A DNA stretch of 64,000 bases from JAHBNG01 sp039028975 (GTDB taxonomy: Bacteria > Chloroflexota > Anaerolineae > Caldilineales > Caldilineaceae): assembly GCA_039028975.1 (NCBI GenBank), contig JBCCHB010000017.1:1-64000 (forward strand), read 5' to 3'. The notes beneath the pieces are model-generated. The model was given only the letters and a program-made list of their open reading frames with translations, made no database searches and was not told where the DNA came from. This document shows positions 36,040 through 45,594 of this stretch, piece after piece; within the stretch, counting starts at the first letter, position 1; the number at the start of each line of letters is the position of its first letter. The position numbers and the translations under genes were made by a program.

Positions 36040-36494
36040 GCCACGTCCAAGAATCGCTCGCCATTGAGGCAAGCAAGGAGAAAGTCTTTGATGCCTATGT
36101 GGGTCAGATCAATCAGTGGTGGCCACGCTTAGGGACCTATCGCTACTCATTTGCTCAAGAGCCGCGCAGGCCTCAAACGATTCAATTTGAGCCGAGGTTA
36201 AATGGCCGTTTCTACGAAACATTTGACGATGGTAGTGAATATGAGATTGGTTGGATTATTGAATGGAATCCACCAGACCAACTGGCGTACACGTGGCGGG
36301 ATCCTCGTTGGCCATTTCATACCACAGTAACTGTCACATTTATAGAGATCGATGATGTGACGACGGTAACGGTTCATCACGCTGGCTTTGGCAAAAATGG
36401 GGTTCCCGAAGTTGGTGAAGGTTATGGCACAGGTTTGATAGAAATTTTGTCAGCCTGTGCACAGTGGGTTTTGTCTAATAGAAAGAGTGGATAA
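36036..36494 (+). CDS. SRPBCC/AHSA1-domain protein
   Basis: 152 residues from the ATG at 36036, which overlaps the ArsR stop by 4 bp and has GGAGGAAGGG upstream. AHSA1 fold signature: SLAIEASKEKVFDAYVGQINQWWP near the N-terminus, GRFYETFDDGSEYEIGWI, YTWRDPRWPFHTTVTVTF and a C-terminal helix. ArsR-AHSA1 operons are common; the partner often binds a hydrophobic ligand or acts in stress response. Ligand unknown here. Confidence 0.85.
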   Translation: MSHVQESLAIEASKEKVFDAYVGQINQWWPRLGTYRYSFAQEPRRPQTIQFEPRLNGRFYETFDDGSEYEIGWIIEWNPPDQLAYTWRDPRWPFHTTVTVTFIEIDDVTTVTVHHAGFGKNGVPEVGEGYGTGLIEILSACAQWVLSNRKSG

Positions 36495-36647
36495 AATCTA
36501 GCTCAAATATACATGTTCTCGTTTCTCTACTAGGCAGATCCCAAAAGTGCCATTTCGAGCGGGTCTTGCGGGAGGATAGATGAATGCAATCTATATCTCT
36601 GCCCGAAATGCCTGTTGATTCCTGGAAGGTACATATCCACGGAGAAT

Positions 36648-36703
36648 GAAAATCGAACAAAGATTGCGCAGATTTTAATCTTTCTAATCTTTGTTTCGTT
36701 TTC
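36648..36703. repeat. Long imperfect hairpin
   Basis: GAAAATCGAACAAAGATT (36648-36665) pairs with AATCTTTGTTTCGTTTTC (36686-36703) with a few mismatches around a 20-nt loop, between the SRPBCC and glyoxalase genes. It may be a terminator-like structure or small mobile palindrome. Confidence 0.6.
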
Positions 36704-36770
36704 AGAGCAGATTAGCCGAGAAATCTTGCGGTTGGTCAAAGTGCTAAGTACAAAAGAAGGAGAATATCCT

Positions 36771-37181
36771 ATGCAAATTCATTTCTGGACAAAAGATATC
36801 AATGCCGCGATCCAATATTATACGCAAACGTTAGGCTTTACGCTCACCTACGCCCAGCCAGACGGATACCCCTACGATTTCTGCATTCTAACATTGAATG
36901 AACAGCAGGTCATGTTTGGCATCCCGCCGACCGAGCTAATCGCCTTGGAGCGCAATGATAAACCCTTAATGGAGACCATACTGCCGCGCATTGGGCAAAG
37001 CGGGCCGCTATCGATCTATTTTACTGTGCCAGATGTGGAGGCTCATTACACGAATGCTAGTGAGCAAGGAGCAAAAATTTTGGAACCTCTTTGGCAGACG
37101 CCTTGGGGGCTACATCAGTATTCTTTGAAGGATATGGATGGGCAGCTGTTGACGTTTCACGGAGCCGAGAGTGATTCTTAG
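36771..37181 (+). CDS. Glyoxalase/bleomycin-resistance-fold (VOC) protein
   Basis: 136 residues from the ATG at 36771 with AAGGAG upstream; the frame is open further upstream but runs through the hairpin and has no family match there. VOC pattern: QIHFWTKDINAAIQYYTQTLGF, FCILTLNEQQVMFGIP, ISIYFTVPDVEAHYTNASEQGAKI-like second half, GLHQYSLKDMDGQLLTFH. Proteins of this fold are dioxygenases, glyoxalases or antibiotic sequesterers; which one cannot be told. Confidence 0.83.
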   Translation: MQIHFWTKDINAAIQYYTQTLGFTLTYAQPDGYPYDFCILTLNEQQVMFGIPPTELIALERNDKPLMETILPRIGQSGPLSIYFTVPDVEAHYTNASEQGAKILEPLWQTPWGLHQYSLKDMDGQLLTFHGAESDS

Positions 37182-37238
37182 AGTAGCTCGTTGCATACAA
37201 GATTTCTTACCTCAAGCTTTTTTGCCCATTAAAGAGCC

Positions 37239-38093
37239 CTAACCACTCGCCGTTGAGCCTGCTTTCACTTGGGGAAATCGGACGTACAGATACTCGATGG
37301 GTCGGTTGGTAAACTCAGCATTGTGATCGAGCGCACTCTCAGGGAATTGGTCAACACAATCTTGGTGGTAGAGCATCTTGCGTTCTCGGGCCATCCAGCC
37401 AGACTGGTAGACCATTGCAATCATGTGGCGGATGCGGTCTGAGTGATTAGGAACGCCCCGATGCCATAAGCGCATATCTCGGATGACCAAGCCGCCTTTG
37501 GGTGCCACAGCTCGCACAGGCGGAACAATCTCTCGTCTGGCAGCCTCTTGAGCTGGGCTGATAGGGTTCTGAATATTAGGAATGCGATGGGTACCCGGCC
37601 AAATTTCGGTGGCACCATTCTCTTCGGTCGTTTCGACTGGCGAAACGTTGATTACAAGAGAGACTGGTGGATGGGCAATGGGTAGATCCTTCCATATATG
37701 GGGACCATCAGCATGGAGAGGCTGGGTGCCGCTGCCAGGGCAGTTGCAGTTCCCATTGTAAAAGCGATTATAGAACCCATCACCTAGAAGAGCATGGCTT
37801 ACCTGGATCGTAAAGGGGTTAGCAACGATATCGCGATGAACATAGGGAGAAAAGGGCGGCGGACCTTGTTGCAAGTGACCCTCAACGTGACCCGCTCCAC
37901 CCCACTTCTGGGCGACAATCAGCTCTTGGGAATCAGCATCCATCCGCTCACGAAGAATATCCAAGCACGCATGGTTAACCACATTGGCTAGGACAACATA
38001 TCCATCTTCCAGAATGGCGTTGACGGCCCGCTGAAGGTGGCTCGGGGTGAGGGTCTCGGTTGCTAACTCACTGGGTGTTACGTTGATTTTCAT
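37239..38093 (-). CDS. Phytanoyl-CoA dioxygenase (PhyH) family oxygenase
   Basis: 284 residues. Fe(II)/2-oxoglutarate oxygenase fold with the iron-binding triad His127-x-Asp129 (PLHADGPH) and His211 (LWHRGVPNHS), and Arg220 region for 2-oxoglutarate. The family hydroxylates very different small molecules, so the substrate is open. Monocistronic; convergent with the glyoxalase-like gene, 57 bp apart. No strong ribosome site is visible before the ATG. Confidence 0.85.
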   Translation of the reverse strand: MKINVTPSELATETLTPSHLQRAVNAILEDGYVVLANVVNHACLDILRERMDADSQELIVAQKWGGAGHVEGHLQQGPPPFSPYVHRDIVANPFTIQVSHALLGDGFYNRFYNGNCNCPGSGTQPLHADGPHIWKDLPIAHPPVSLVINVSPVETTEENGATEIWPGTHRIPNIQNPISPAQEAARREIVPPVRAVAPKGGLVIRDMRLWHRGVPNHSDRIRHMIAMVYQSGWMARERKMLYHQDCVDQFPESALDHNAEFTNRPIEYLYVRFPQVKAGSTASG

Positions 38094-38773
38094 GATATTG
38101 ATTACGGCGATACATCAATTAGCAAAATACGTAAGCTCAATATGGGACTCCAAGGATCTCAGTGGTTGAGCAGATAAATTCACTCTGAGAATCTTTCCGA
38201 TAAATATACAGCCGTAGATAGGAAAGCTGCAAACGGAATTTCGTCTGTTAGTATCCTCATCTTCTAGAATTTTGTCGACGTCAGTGGCATTAGTGGAATG
38301 GTTTTTGGCGTTAGGCTTACTATTTGTCGTGAGATTCTCACGTATACCATCTATTGCAATATCTTCAAATTTATTTACCACAGGTTCCTCCGTATGATTT
38401 GACAAATCATCACGCCAAGTGCTTAAGAGCAAGATAGGCCACAGTTAGATTCACAGATTTTATGCGAATGAGTTGGCTGTCTATTGCTATGGACGGTACT
38501 AGGAGGACAATTCTTTCGCAGATTTGGACAGAGTACATACAGAATCATTAAGATTGATTCCTTCGGCGAAACAACCAAATTGTAACAAAGCTCTATCCGT
38601 CTGGCAATCAGCTAAGTAGAGGCAAGTTTGTGTGGAATAATGACGTAACATTTGCCCCCAAATCGAGGTGTTCTCTTCCTTTAACTGTGGCACACAGAAT
38701 CGTACATAGGTATGATATAATCAGGAGGCCATATAAGCTACCCATCACCCCGTAGAAACAGGAGGAACTATCC
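38094..38773. other. Gene-poor gap with short repeat fragments
   Basis: 680 bp. It contains the second copy of the GGCTCATATGGGG-type repeat (38134-38159) and ATAAATTCACTCT at about 38174, also seen at 44021. A 105-codon minus-strand frame (38115-38432) crosses these repeats and has no recognisable family. The right end is the leader of the next gene with AGGAGG. Confidence 0.5.
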
Positions 38774-39913
38774 GTGAAAATCGCCAGAATTGAACAATTC
38801 TTTCCTCGCCGCCGCATGAGACTGGTCAAGATTACGACAGATAATGGCATTGTTGGCTGGGGTGAAACAACACTGGAAGGCAAGCCCAAGAGCACCTGCG
38901 GAGCCGTTGAAGAGCTGGCTGACTATCTCGTCGGCAAGGACCCGCTGCGGATTGAGCACCACTGGCAGCACATTTATCGCTCCGCCTTTTTTCGGGGGGG
39001 AGCAATTCTTATGTCAGCTCTTTCTGGCATTGATCAAGCGCTGTGGGATATTGCAGGTAAGTTCTACGATGTCCCTGCATATAAACTCATGGGCGGAGCG
39101 GTACGAGACAGGATTCGTGTCTATGCACATTGGGGCATTCACAATGTATCAGATGAGGGATTAGCGCAAGCCAAAGAGAGGTTGAGCTATCTACAAACAA
39201 TGGGCTATACGGCATACAAGATGGGGCCAGGCGGTACGTGGCGTGGCCATGAACCCAATGCCGTCATTGATGAATTCGTGAAGAGGGCATATCTGATGCG
39301 AGAGTGGGTCGGCCCAGAAGTAGAGTTAGCGTTTGACTTCCACGGCAAGATGACACCTGCCTTAGCCATCGAGATCTGCCACGAAATGAAGGGGATGCGC
39401 CCTATGTTTGTGGAAGAGCCCTGCCCCCAAGAGAATGTAGACGCACTTAAGCTGGTCTCGTCTGCGGTTCCATTCCCCATTGCCACCGGAGAGCGGCTGC
39501 TCTCTCGCTGGGAGTTCCGCCAAGTCTTTGAAAAACAGGCGGTGGCCTACATTCAGCCCGACACATCCCACGCTGGTGGCATCACCGAGATGAAGAAGAT
39601 CGCCAACATGGCCGAAGTCTACTACATGCATATCATGCCCCATTGTGCCATCGGGCCAGTTGCCTTTTCGGCCGGAATGCAGGTGGACGCAGTGGTGCCG
39701 AATTTCTTGGTACAAGAGCAGGTAGATGCGTGTTTGGGGGATGGGCTATTGGTCGATCCATGGGAAGTTGTTAACGGGCACATTGAGTTGCCGATCAAGC
39801 CGGGCCTGGGATTTGAAATTGACGAACAAGAGGCGGAAAAGACGGTTGAGTATGGGGAAGAGCTAGGTGGCGAGTTCTACTATGCCACCGACGGGAGCGT
39901 GGCAGATTGGTAA
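38774..39913 (+). CDS. Enolase-superfamily sugar-acid dehydratase (galactonate dehydratase-like)
   Basis: 379 residues; GTG start at 38774 with AGGAGG 8 nt upstream. Mandelate racemase/muconate lactonizing fold: N-terminal capping domain (GIVGWGETTLEGKPKST), then a barrel with YKMGPGG, metal ligands in LAFDFHGKMTPALAIEI, FVEEPCPQEN and PIATGERLLSRWEF, and the general base His in MPHCAIGPVAFSAG. The pattern is closest to D-galactonate/gluconate dehydratases, giving a 2-keto-3-deoxy acid. This fits the KduD-like dehydrogenase at 50507 (inference). Other sugar acids are possible. Confidence 0.87.
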   Translation: MKIARIEQFFPRRRMRLVKITTDNGIVGWGETTLEGKPKSTCGAVEELADYLVGKDPLRIEHHWQHIYRSAFFRGGAILMSALSGIDQALWDIAGKFYDVPAYKLMGGAVRDRIRVYAHWGIHNVSDEGLAQAKERLSYLQTMGYTAYKMGPGGTWRGHEPNAVIDEFVKRAYLMREWVGPEVELAFDFHGKMTPALAIEICHEMKGMRPMFVEEPCPQENVDALKLVSSAVPFPIATGERLLSRWEFRQVFEKQAVAYIQPDTSHAGGITEMKKIANMAEVYYMHIMPHCAIGPVAFSAGMQVDAVVPNFLVQEQVDACLGDGLLVDPWEVVNGHIELPIKPGLGFEIDEQEAEKTVEYGEELGGEFYYATDGSVADW

Positions 39914-40001
39914 AGTGAAGGACGTAGGAATCTGGCTCCTATGTAGAGCAAAGGGAACCTGGTTTTGGTAAATGGCCCCGTAAAGACATCTTCGCACTCC
40001 T

Positions 40002-42425
40002 ATGTACTGGTCAGATGAAAACAGTCCCAATTCAGATCGTCTCCTCGGCTTGCCTACGGAACCGGACATGCGTTCGCGCCTTCTTGGCTGGTACCTCTTC
40101 CTTGGCGGTGCCTTGCTGGTGGGTAGCCTAATTTTTGCTGCAACCTTACGCGAACGAGCTATGAAGGTGCGAGTCGAGACAGATTTGACACTGGCTCGGA
40201 GCTATGCCCAATCTCTGACAGATTTTGATGAATTGGCTTTGTGGGCTGAATCGGCGGATATCCCGGAAAAGTATACAGCACTTGTGGTTGACGCCAATGG
40301 GAACGTGCTCCATACAGCAGAACCGAACGTTGATAGCACTCAATCAACGGATTTTTCAAGAATCGAACGAGCCAAGCCACAGCCAGCGAAGTTGCAGCCA
40401 GATGGGTCACCGCAAAACCTATCTGTTGCGCATTCGGAATGGCTGAAACAGATTAGTCGTAGTGCACGATACGCCACAGACACATCCTTCATAACTTTAG
40501 ATCCAGCCGGTGTGACATGGTTACACACATGGACCGTTACACCGGCTGGTGGGAAATTTGTGCTTCAGCAGCCGCTCAAGGCAAGCTACATCTTTCCTTG
40601 GTGGCTTATCTATCTGCCTGTTTTTACGATTGGCCTGACATTGACTGGTGGTTTGACGCTTTGGTACCTTCTGTCGGAACGTTGGGCGCATTCGGTCAGT
40701 CGGCTTGTTGATTTGAGCGAAACGGTGCGTTGGCGGGGGTTCCTACGACCGCAGGAACAGCAAGAGTTTCAACAGTTGGCCGAACAAAGGGGGCGTGTGG
40801 GTAGGCTAGCCTCATCCTTGTTGGCTATGGAGCAGGAGACGCAAACCAGGTTAACTCAGCTCTCTACGCTCTTAGAGACGGGGCGTGTGGTTACAGGTTC
40901 ACTGCACGTGGATCAGGTGATGGACAATATCCTGGCCCAAGTCCAGCAGCTCTTCCAGGTGGAGAGATGTGCGCTGATTACCTTAGACACCCGAGCCGAT
41001 GTTTTTCGCATCCGTGCCAGTCGCGGCCTCACAAAAGGGTACGTATCTCGTTTGCGTATTGCTACCACTGAACCCAATTCTCCCTCTATGCGTGCTTTAC
41101 GCAATCAACAGCCTATTCAAATTGTGGATATGGAGACCGACCATACTTACGAACCGTTCCGCCAACGCGCCCAATCAGAAGGCAATCGGTCCGTTTTGGC
41201 CATTCCATTGGCCACAGTACACGCCAGCCCGGCGGTCCTATTGGTCTACAAGAGTATTCCCTATCGTTACAGCTATAGTGAACTTGAACTGGCCAATCTG
41301 GTTGGTACTCATGCCGTCCATGCATTAGAAAACGCAGCTCTTTTCGCACGGACCGATGAACAATTGCAAGAACAGACCCAGCGCCTGGAGGCCATTGTAG
41401 AAAGCCTTCACGATGGATTGATTCTGGAGAGCTTGGATGAGCAGATTGTTTATAGCAATCAACGAGCAGCAAGCCTAATCGGGTTGCAACAGCGTCAAAT
41501 GTCAGGAATATCTATACCCATAGCGATAGATCGTCTACTTGCGGACGCAGACGACCCCAAATCTGTATTGGCTTTAATTCAAGCAGGGGGTGAGGTTGAG
41601 GATGGTCAGTTTACTGTTGACTTGACCCGGACTGAGCAGACTGGCCAGATACAAGATTTGCGTCTTCACTTCTTCAAAGTAACGGACTCTGGAGGTGAAC
41701 TGTTGGGGCGTGGCCAGCTTTGGCAAGATATCACCTCAGACAAAGAACTCGATCGCATGAAGTCAAGCCTCATCTCAACCGTTTCGCACGAGCTACGCAC
41801 ACCATTAGCCACAATCAAAGGGTATGCCACCACGCTCCTGGCTTCGGATGTTCAATGGGATGTTGAAACTCAACAGGAGTTCTTGGAGACCATCAGCTCG
41901 GAAGCAGATCGATTAGCCGATCTAGTTCAGAATCTACTGGATATGTCTCGTATTGAGGCTGGCACGCTAGAAATTCATTGCGAACCATTCTCATTGAATC
42001 AGATTGTTCCAGAAGTAGTGCAGACATTCCCATCTGACGTAGAAGAGCGAGTAGCCATAACCTTGACAGAAAATTTACCTCTAGTCTCGCTCGATCTACC
42101 ACGTATCCGCACAGTTATGCGGAATTTGCTAGAGAATGCAGTAAAATACTCTGCTGATGCATCCCCTATTGAGCTACAAACCTACGCCCAGAATGGGGGC
42201 ATTGTCTGCACGGTACGGGATTATGGGATTGGTCTTCCTTCCGAAGTGCCTCAAGACATCTTTGAGCGTTTTGTACGGTTAGACAACAGCCTTACGCGCA
42301 ACACTGGTGGGTTCGGTTTAGGACTTGCCATCTGCAAAGGATTTATCGAAGCCCACGACGGTAAAATCTGGCTGCAACAAGAAGAGAAAGGCGTCACCTT
42401 CGGTTTTTCTCTGCCGGTCAGTTAG
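40002..42425 (+). CDS. Membrane sensor histidine kinase with GAF and PAS domains
   Basis: 807 residues. Membrane segments at about 27-47 (LLGWYLFLGGALLVGSLIFA) and about 200-222, enclosing an extracytoplasmic sensing part; GAF domain (about 290-450, ERCALITLDTRADVFRIRAS); PAS (about 460-570); HisKA with the phosphorylated His in STVSHELRTPLATIKGY; HATPase with NLLENAVKYS, VRDYGIGLPSE and GGFGLGLAICKG. The partner response regulator is encoded 269 bp downstream on the same strand. Met23 is an alternative start. Signal unknown; neighbours suggest sugar-acid or amino-acid-type substrates. Confidence 0.92.
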   Translation: MYWSDENSPNSDRLLGLPTEPDMRSRLLGWYLFLGGALLVGSLIFAATLRERAMKVRVETDLTLARSYAQSLTDFDELALWAESADIPEKYTALVVDANGNVLHTAEPNVDSTQSTDFSRIERAKPQPAKLQPDGSPQNLSVAHSEWLKQISRSARYATDTSFITLDPAGVTWLHTWTVTPAGGKFVLQQPLKASYIFPWWLIYLPVFTIGLTLTGGLTLWYLLSERWAHSVSRLVDLSETVRWRGFLRPQEQQEFQQLAEQRGRVGRLASSLLAMEQETQTRLTQLSTLLETGRVVTGSLHVDQVMDNILAQVQQLFQVERCALITLDTRADVFRIRASRGLTKGYVSRLRIATTEPNSPSMRALRNQQPIQIVDMETDHTYEPFRQRAQSEGNRSVLAIPLATVHASPAVLLVYKSIPYRYSYSELELANLVGTHAVHALENAALFARTDEQLQEQTQRLEAIVESLHDGLILESLDEQIVYSNQRAASLIGLQQRQMSGISIPIAIDRLLADADDPKSVLALIQAGGEVEDGQFTVDLTRTEQTGQIQDLRLHFFKVTDSGGELLGRGQLWQDITSDKELDRMKSSLISTVSHELRTPLATIKGYATTLLASDVQWDVETQQEFLETISSEADRLADLVQNLLDMSRIEAGTLEIHCEPFSLNQIVPEVVQTFPSDVEERVAITLTENLPLVSLDLPRIRTVMRNLLENAVKYSADASPIELQTYAQNGGIVCTVRDYGIGLPSEVPQDIFERFVRLDNSLTRNTGGFGLGLAICKGFIEAHDGKIWLQQEEKGVTFGFSLPVS

Positions 42426-42426
42426 T

Positions 42427-42485
42427 GAGCGAGTCAGCGAGTCAGCCTTGCAGCTTGTTAGCCAGTCAGCTTGTCAGCGAGTCTA
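42427..42485 (+). repeat. GTCAGCGA-type simple repeat
   Basis: Directly after the kinase stop, GAGCGAGTCAGCGAGTCAGC continues with looser GTCAGCTTGTCAGCGAGTC units. It looks like an 8-9-bp slippage repeat. Confidence 0.6.
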
Positions 42486-42552
42486 CAAAAGCGTTTGTGG
42501 TAAAGGAATTATGCAAAGTAGTAACTGAAAAGCGCTGACTGGTTCAGTGTGC

Positions 42553-42625
42553 TATACTCAGCACGGGTTAAAACTGGACATTTGGCTTGACCGAAAATGT
42601 TCATTTCTAACCCGTTTGCAGTATA
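42553..42625 (-). repeat. 73-bp variant of the hairpin element (reverse orientation)
   Basis: Plus strand TATACTCAGC at the left and GCAGTATA at the right, as in copy D. The interior is shorter: CGGGTTAAAACTGGACATTT and AAATGTTCATTTCTAACCCG pair with mismatches. It lies between the kinase and regulator genes. Confidence 0.75.
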
Positions 42626-42694
42626 GCTATTGTTTCGTGATGAACCGCATTATCTGTATATTTATAGAGCAAAAGATTCCATAATGTGCCAACC

Positions 42695-43384
42695 ATGCTG
42701 ACCGATATCAAAATTCTCGTCGTTGATGACGAGACCAAACTGAGAGAATTTATTAGCCGTAACCTAAGCGCGCGCGGCTACAAAATTTTTGCGGCGAGCA
42801 ACGGTCTAGAAGCTATGGGCTTCTTTCAGCAGGAGGCTTTGGATCTGATCATTATGGACATTATGATGCCTCATATGGATGGGCTGGAAGCCTGCCGCCG
42901 GATTCGTCAAGAGTCTACGATACCTATCATCGTGTTGACCGCATTAGGTGAAGAGTCAGACAAGGTAAAGGCTTTGGATATAGGTGCAGATGACTATCTG
43001 ACCAAACCCTTCGGTGTCGATGAATTGATGGCACGTGTGCGGGCCGCGTTACGCCGATCTAGCTGGGTGAACACTATTCCCACTCCACAGACTCTTCGCT
43101 GGCGTGATGTAGAGCTTGATCCGGATGCGGTAAAGGTATCTTGCCGGGGCCAAACGCTGAAAGTGACTCAAACAGAATTCAAGCTGCTCCACTACCTCAT
43201 AGAAAACCAAGGCAAGGTTCTTCCCCATACAAGCATTTTACAGAATGTGTGGGGACCTGAATATGGCAATGAGGCCGAATACTTGCGAGTCTACATCGGG
43301 CGCATCCGCCGAAAAATTGAGGTTGATCCAGCCAAACCAGAGTACTTGGTTACAGTGCACGGTTTAGGGTATCGATTTGGCTAA
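42695..43384 (+). CDS. OmpR/PhoB-type response regulator
   Basis: About 229 residues from the ATG at 42695 (a GTG 9 bp earlier is possible). Receiver domain with ILVVDDETKLREF, phospho-acceptor Asp in LIIMDIMMPHMDG, the switch VLTALGEESD and the conserved Lys in YLTKPFGVDEL; winged-helix DNA-binding domain with LTQTEFKLLHYL-like KVTQTEFKLLHYLIENQGKV and VHGLGYRFG. Cognate of the histidine kinase upstream. Targets unknown; the 14-bp tandem repeats at 43864 between this gene and livJ are a candidate site. Confidence 0.92.
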   Translation: MLTDIKILVVDDETKLREFISRNLSARGYKIFAASNGLEAMGFFQQEALDLIIMDIMMPHMDGLEACRRIRQESTIPIIVLTALGEESDKVKALDIGADDYLTKPFGVDELMARVRAALRRSSWVNTIPTPQTLRWRDVELDPDAVKVSCRGQTLKVTQTEFKLLHYLIENQGKVLPHTSILQNVWGPEYGNEAEYLRVYIGRIRRKIEVDPAKPEYLVTVHGLGYRFG

Positions 43385-43683
43385 TCAATTCTTGGTTCTA
43401 GTGGCGCTAGATTCCCGAAACGTATATATAGCCTGTTCTGTTTACATTTTTTTTATACTTCACACCCGCTTCTTTATGTGCTGTTAACGCAAAGTGCATA
43501 TACTGATATCAAATGTCTCCCCGACATTCGTCGTAACAACTTATCATCCCAAACCATTATTCTAGCTTATAAATAGCCTGGTAAACCTTGTATCTATCTT
43601 CATAGGACTGTTGCCCCATTTTGTTTTTCGGAGTGGGTAGTACAAGATGCCGGACAAAAGCGACTTAGGAATCAAGAGCAAAT

Positions 43684-43760
43684 AAAACCCAAAACTTCGG
43701 CTCTGTCATCTCGAGTACCCGAGAGATCTTCTGTTACGTTTTCTTAAATTCTCGATCCTT
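43684..43760. repeat. TGTCATCTCGAG-type interspersed repeat, copy 2
   Basis: AAACCCAAAACTTCGGCTC, TGTCATCTCGAGTACCCGAG, AGATCTT and TTAAATTCTCGATCCTTA parallel the copy at 17284-17372 block by block. Confidence 0.65.
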
Positions 43761-43863
43761 AGCAGGCTATACTATGGATTTGGCGTACTTTTGTACGTTT
43801 TGTTTATAATGTCTAATAGACCACAAGACATAACGCGAGGATCCTTACATGGTAAGCGGCTCC

Positions 43864-43933
43864 GTGTTAATTAGTGCGTGTTAATTAGTGCGTGTCAATT
43901 AATGCACGTAAATGACTCCGTGTTATTTTAATG
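43864..43933 (+). repeat. Five tandem 14-bp repeats
   Basis: Units: GTGTTAATTAGTGC twice exactly, then GTGTCAATTAATGC, ACGTAAATGACTCC and GTGTTATTTTAATG, head to tail. Iteron-like array about 300 bp before livJ; the core TTAATTA is palindromic. A regulator-binding array is possible. Confidence 0.7.
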
Positions 43934-44087
43934 GTCTGTTGCTTGTTGTTTTAGTCGGGACTCTCCCCCTATCCCTTTGTGGCTCTATAGGCGATCCAAA
44001 GAACCCATTCGTTTGGTGCATAAATTCACTCTAAGAGTTTTGCCAAAGTGGTGATATAGAGATCCAGATGTTGTTTTTCTAACATGT

Positions 44088-44137
44088 AGACTTGACAGAT
44101 TTTTAGAATCTGTCGGCTCGTTGGGAAGCCTTTTTCT
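44088..44137 (+). repeat. Interspersed palindromic repeat, second copy
   Basis: AGACTTGACAGATTTTTAGA then ATCTGTCGGCTCGTTGGGAA and CTTTTTCT. Same layout as 30340-30388: GACAGATT and AATCTGTC pair around a short loop. Confidence 0.7.
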
Positions 44138-44229
44138 GGAAAACTATGGGTCTTGGAAACCCCCTCGAGCAACCTTACATCTGGTATAGATAACTCTATG
44201 CCCTTCACACCTTTTCCGTAGGAGGAAAA

Positions 44230-45507
44230 ATGCGAAAATCGATTTTGTTTCTTACTTTATTGATGAGTACTCTGTTGCTCGTATCTGCTTGCGTTCCACC
44301 GGCCGCAGTTCAAGATTCATCCGCTACGGGTAGTGAAACCACTACGGACGCTGATGCCACTATGGACGATGGCGAATGTGTGGTTCGCCTTGGTGCGGCT
44401 ATCAGTGACACTGGTAAGTATGCCCGTGAAGGTAAAGACGTTCGCCAAGGCTATGACCTGTGGGCAGATTGGGTCAATGGTGATGGTGGTGGCATCACTA
44501 TCGGTGATACGACCTGTAGTGCAGAAATCATTTACTACGATGATGAGAGCGATCCTGACACGGTTACCCGCCTGACCGAGAAACTCATCACCGAAGATGA
44601 CGTTGATCTGCTGCTTGGGCCATACAGTTCCAGCATGACGATGGCGGCTAGCGCAATTGCTGAAAAGTACGACATGGTTATGGTCGAGGGAAATGGCTCT
44701 TCTGAATCACTTTTTGAACGGGGCTTCAAGAACCTCTTTGCTGTATTGACGCCAGCCGGTAACTATGGTGAGTCAGCACTCAAATCTCTCTCTGAATTGG
44801 GTGCAACATCGGTCGTCATCGCTTATGAAGATACGGCTTTCCCCACGAGTGTTGCTACCGGTGCGGTCGCATGGGCCGAGGAATATGGCATTGACGTCCT
44901 GGCTGTAGAGACCTATCCAAAAGATGTAGCCGATGTGAGTGGTATTATGGCCAAGTTTAAAGAGCTGGAGCCAGATATCTTCCTAGGCGGTGGTCACTTT
45001 AACGATGCACTGCTCTTTGTGCGTGCAGCCAAAGAGCTGGACTTCAACCCCAAGGCCATGGTCATTACGGTAGGGCCAAGTAACCCAGTTTTCGTTGAGG
45101 AAGTCGGCGCAGATGCCGAATACATCATTGGGCCAACTCAGTGGGAGCGCACCATGGCCTATGCGGATGATTACTTCGGTACAGCAGAAGAATATGCCCA
45201 ACGCTACGAAGGTATGTGGGGCGAGTCACCCACCTACCAAGCAGCTGAATCAACTGCTACGGCTTTGACGCTGCAGCTGGCCATTGAGATGGCAGGTTCA
45301 ACCGAAAGCGGTGCCGTGCGCGATGCCCTCAATGCCATGGACATTAGCACCTTCTACGGCCCAGTTTCGTTTGACGAAACGGGCAAGAATGCTGGTAAGC
45401 CCATGGGGGCTATTCAGATTCAGGACGGCGAAATCGTGGTTGTGGCTCCGGCAGACAGTGCCGTCGCCGAGATTCGTTACCCCATGCCACCGTGGAGTGA
45501 GCGATAA
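44230..45507 (+). CDS. livJ: Branched-chain-type ABC substrate-binding lipoprotein (LivJ-like)
   Basis: 425 residues. Signal peptide with lipobox LVSAC (Cys21), a Thr/Ser/Asp-rich linker, then periplasmic-binding-protein type I fold: VVRLGAAISDTGKYAREGKD, DLLLGPYSSSMTMAASAIAE, LDFNPKAMVITVGPSNPVF and SPTYQAAESTATALTLQLA. Captures an amino acid or related carboxylate, amide or aromatic compound for the permeases downstream. First gene of livJHMGF. Separated from livH by 87 bp of low-complexity sequence. Substrate cannot be read. Confidence 0.9.
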   Translation: MRKSILFLTLLMSTLLLVSACVPPAAVQDSSATGSETTTDADATMDDGECVVRLGAAISDTGKYAREGKDVRQGYDLWADWVNGDGGGITIGDTTCSAEIIYYDDESDPDTVTRLTEKLITEDDVDLLLGPYSSSMTMAASAIAEKYDMVMVEGNGSSESLFERGFKNLFAVLTPAGNYGESALKSLSELGATSVVIAYEDTAFPTSVATGAVAWAEEYGIDVLAVETYPKDVADVSGIMAKFKELEPDIFLGGGHFNDALLFVRAAKELDFNPKAMVITVGPSNPVFVEEVGADAEYIIGPTQWERTMAYADDYFGTAEEYAQRYEGMWGESPTYQAAESTATALTLQLAIEMAGSTESGAVRDALNAMDISTFYGPVSFDETGKNAGKPMGAIQIQDGEIVVVAPADSAVAEIRYPMPPWSER

Positions 45508-45594
45508 TTAAGTAATCGGTAGGGCGGTGTTCGGTGAGTCGGTGACCGATACACCGAATACTGACCTACTGGCCACTGATCTACTGGTTTTACT

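Larger units (their letters stand above)
43385..44229. other. Long repeat-rich gap upstream of the livJHMGF operon
   Basis: 845 bp with no credible gene. Contains a TGTCAT-type repeat, a 14-bp tandem array and a palindromic repeat related to 30340, listed separately. It should hold the promoter of the transporter operon; the livJ ribosome site is GTAGGAGG at about 44218-44225. Confidence 0.6.

Noticed and set aside
38115..38432. 105-codon minus-strand frame
   Set aside because: Crosses two interspersed repeats, no ribosome site, no family resemblance.
43864..43933. Replication origin iterons
   Set aside because: No replication gene, DnaA-box cluster or plasmid feature nearby; only a 14-bp tandem array.
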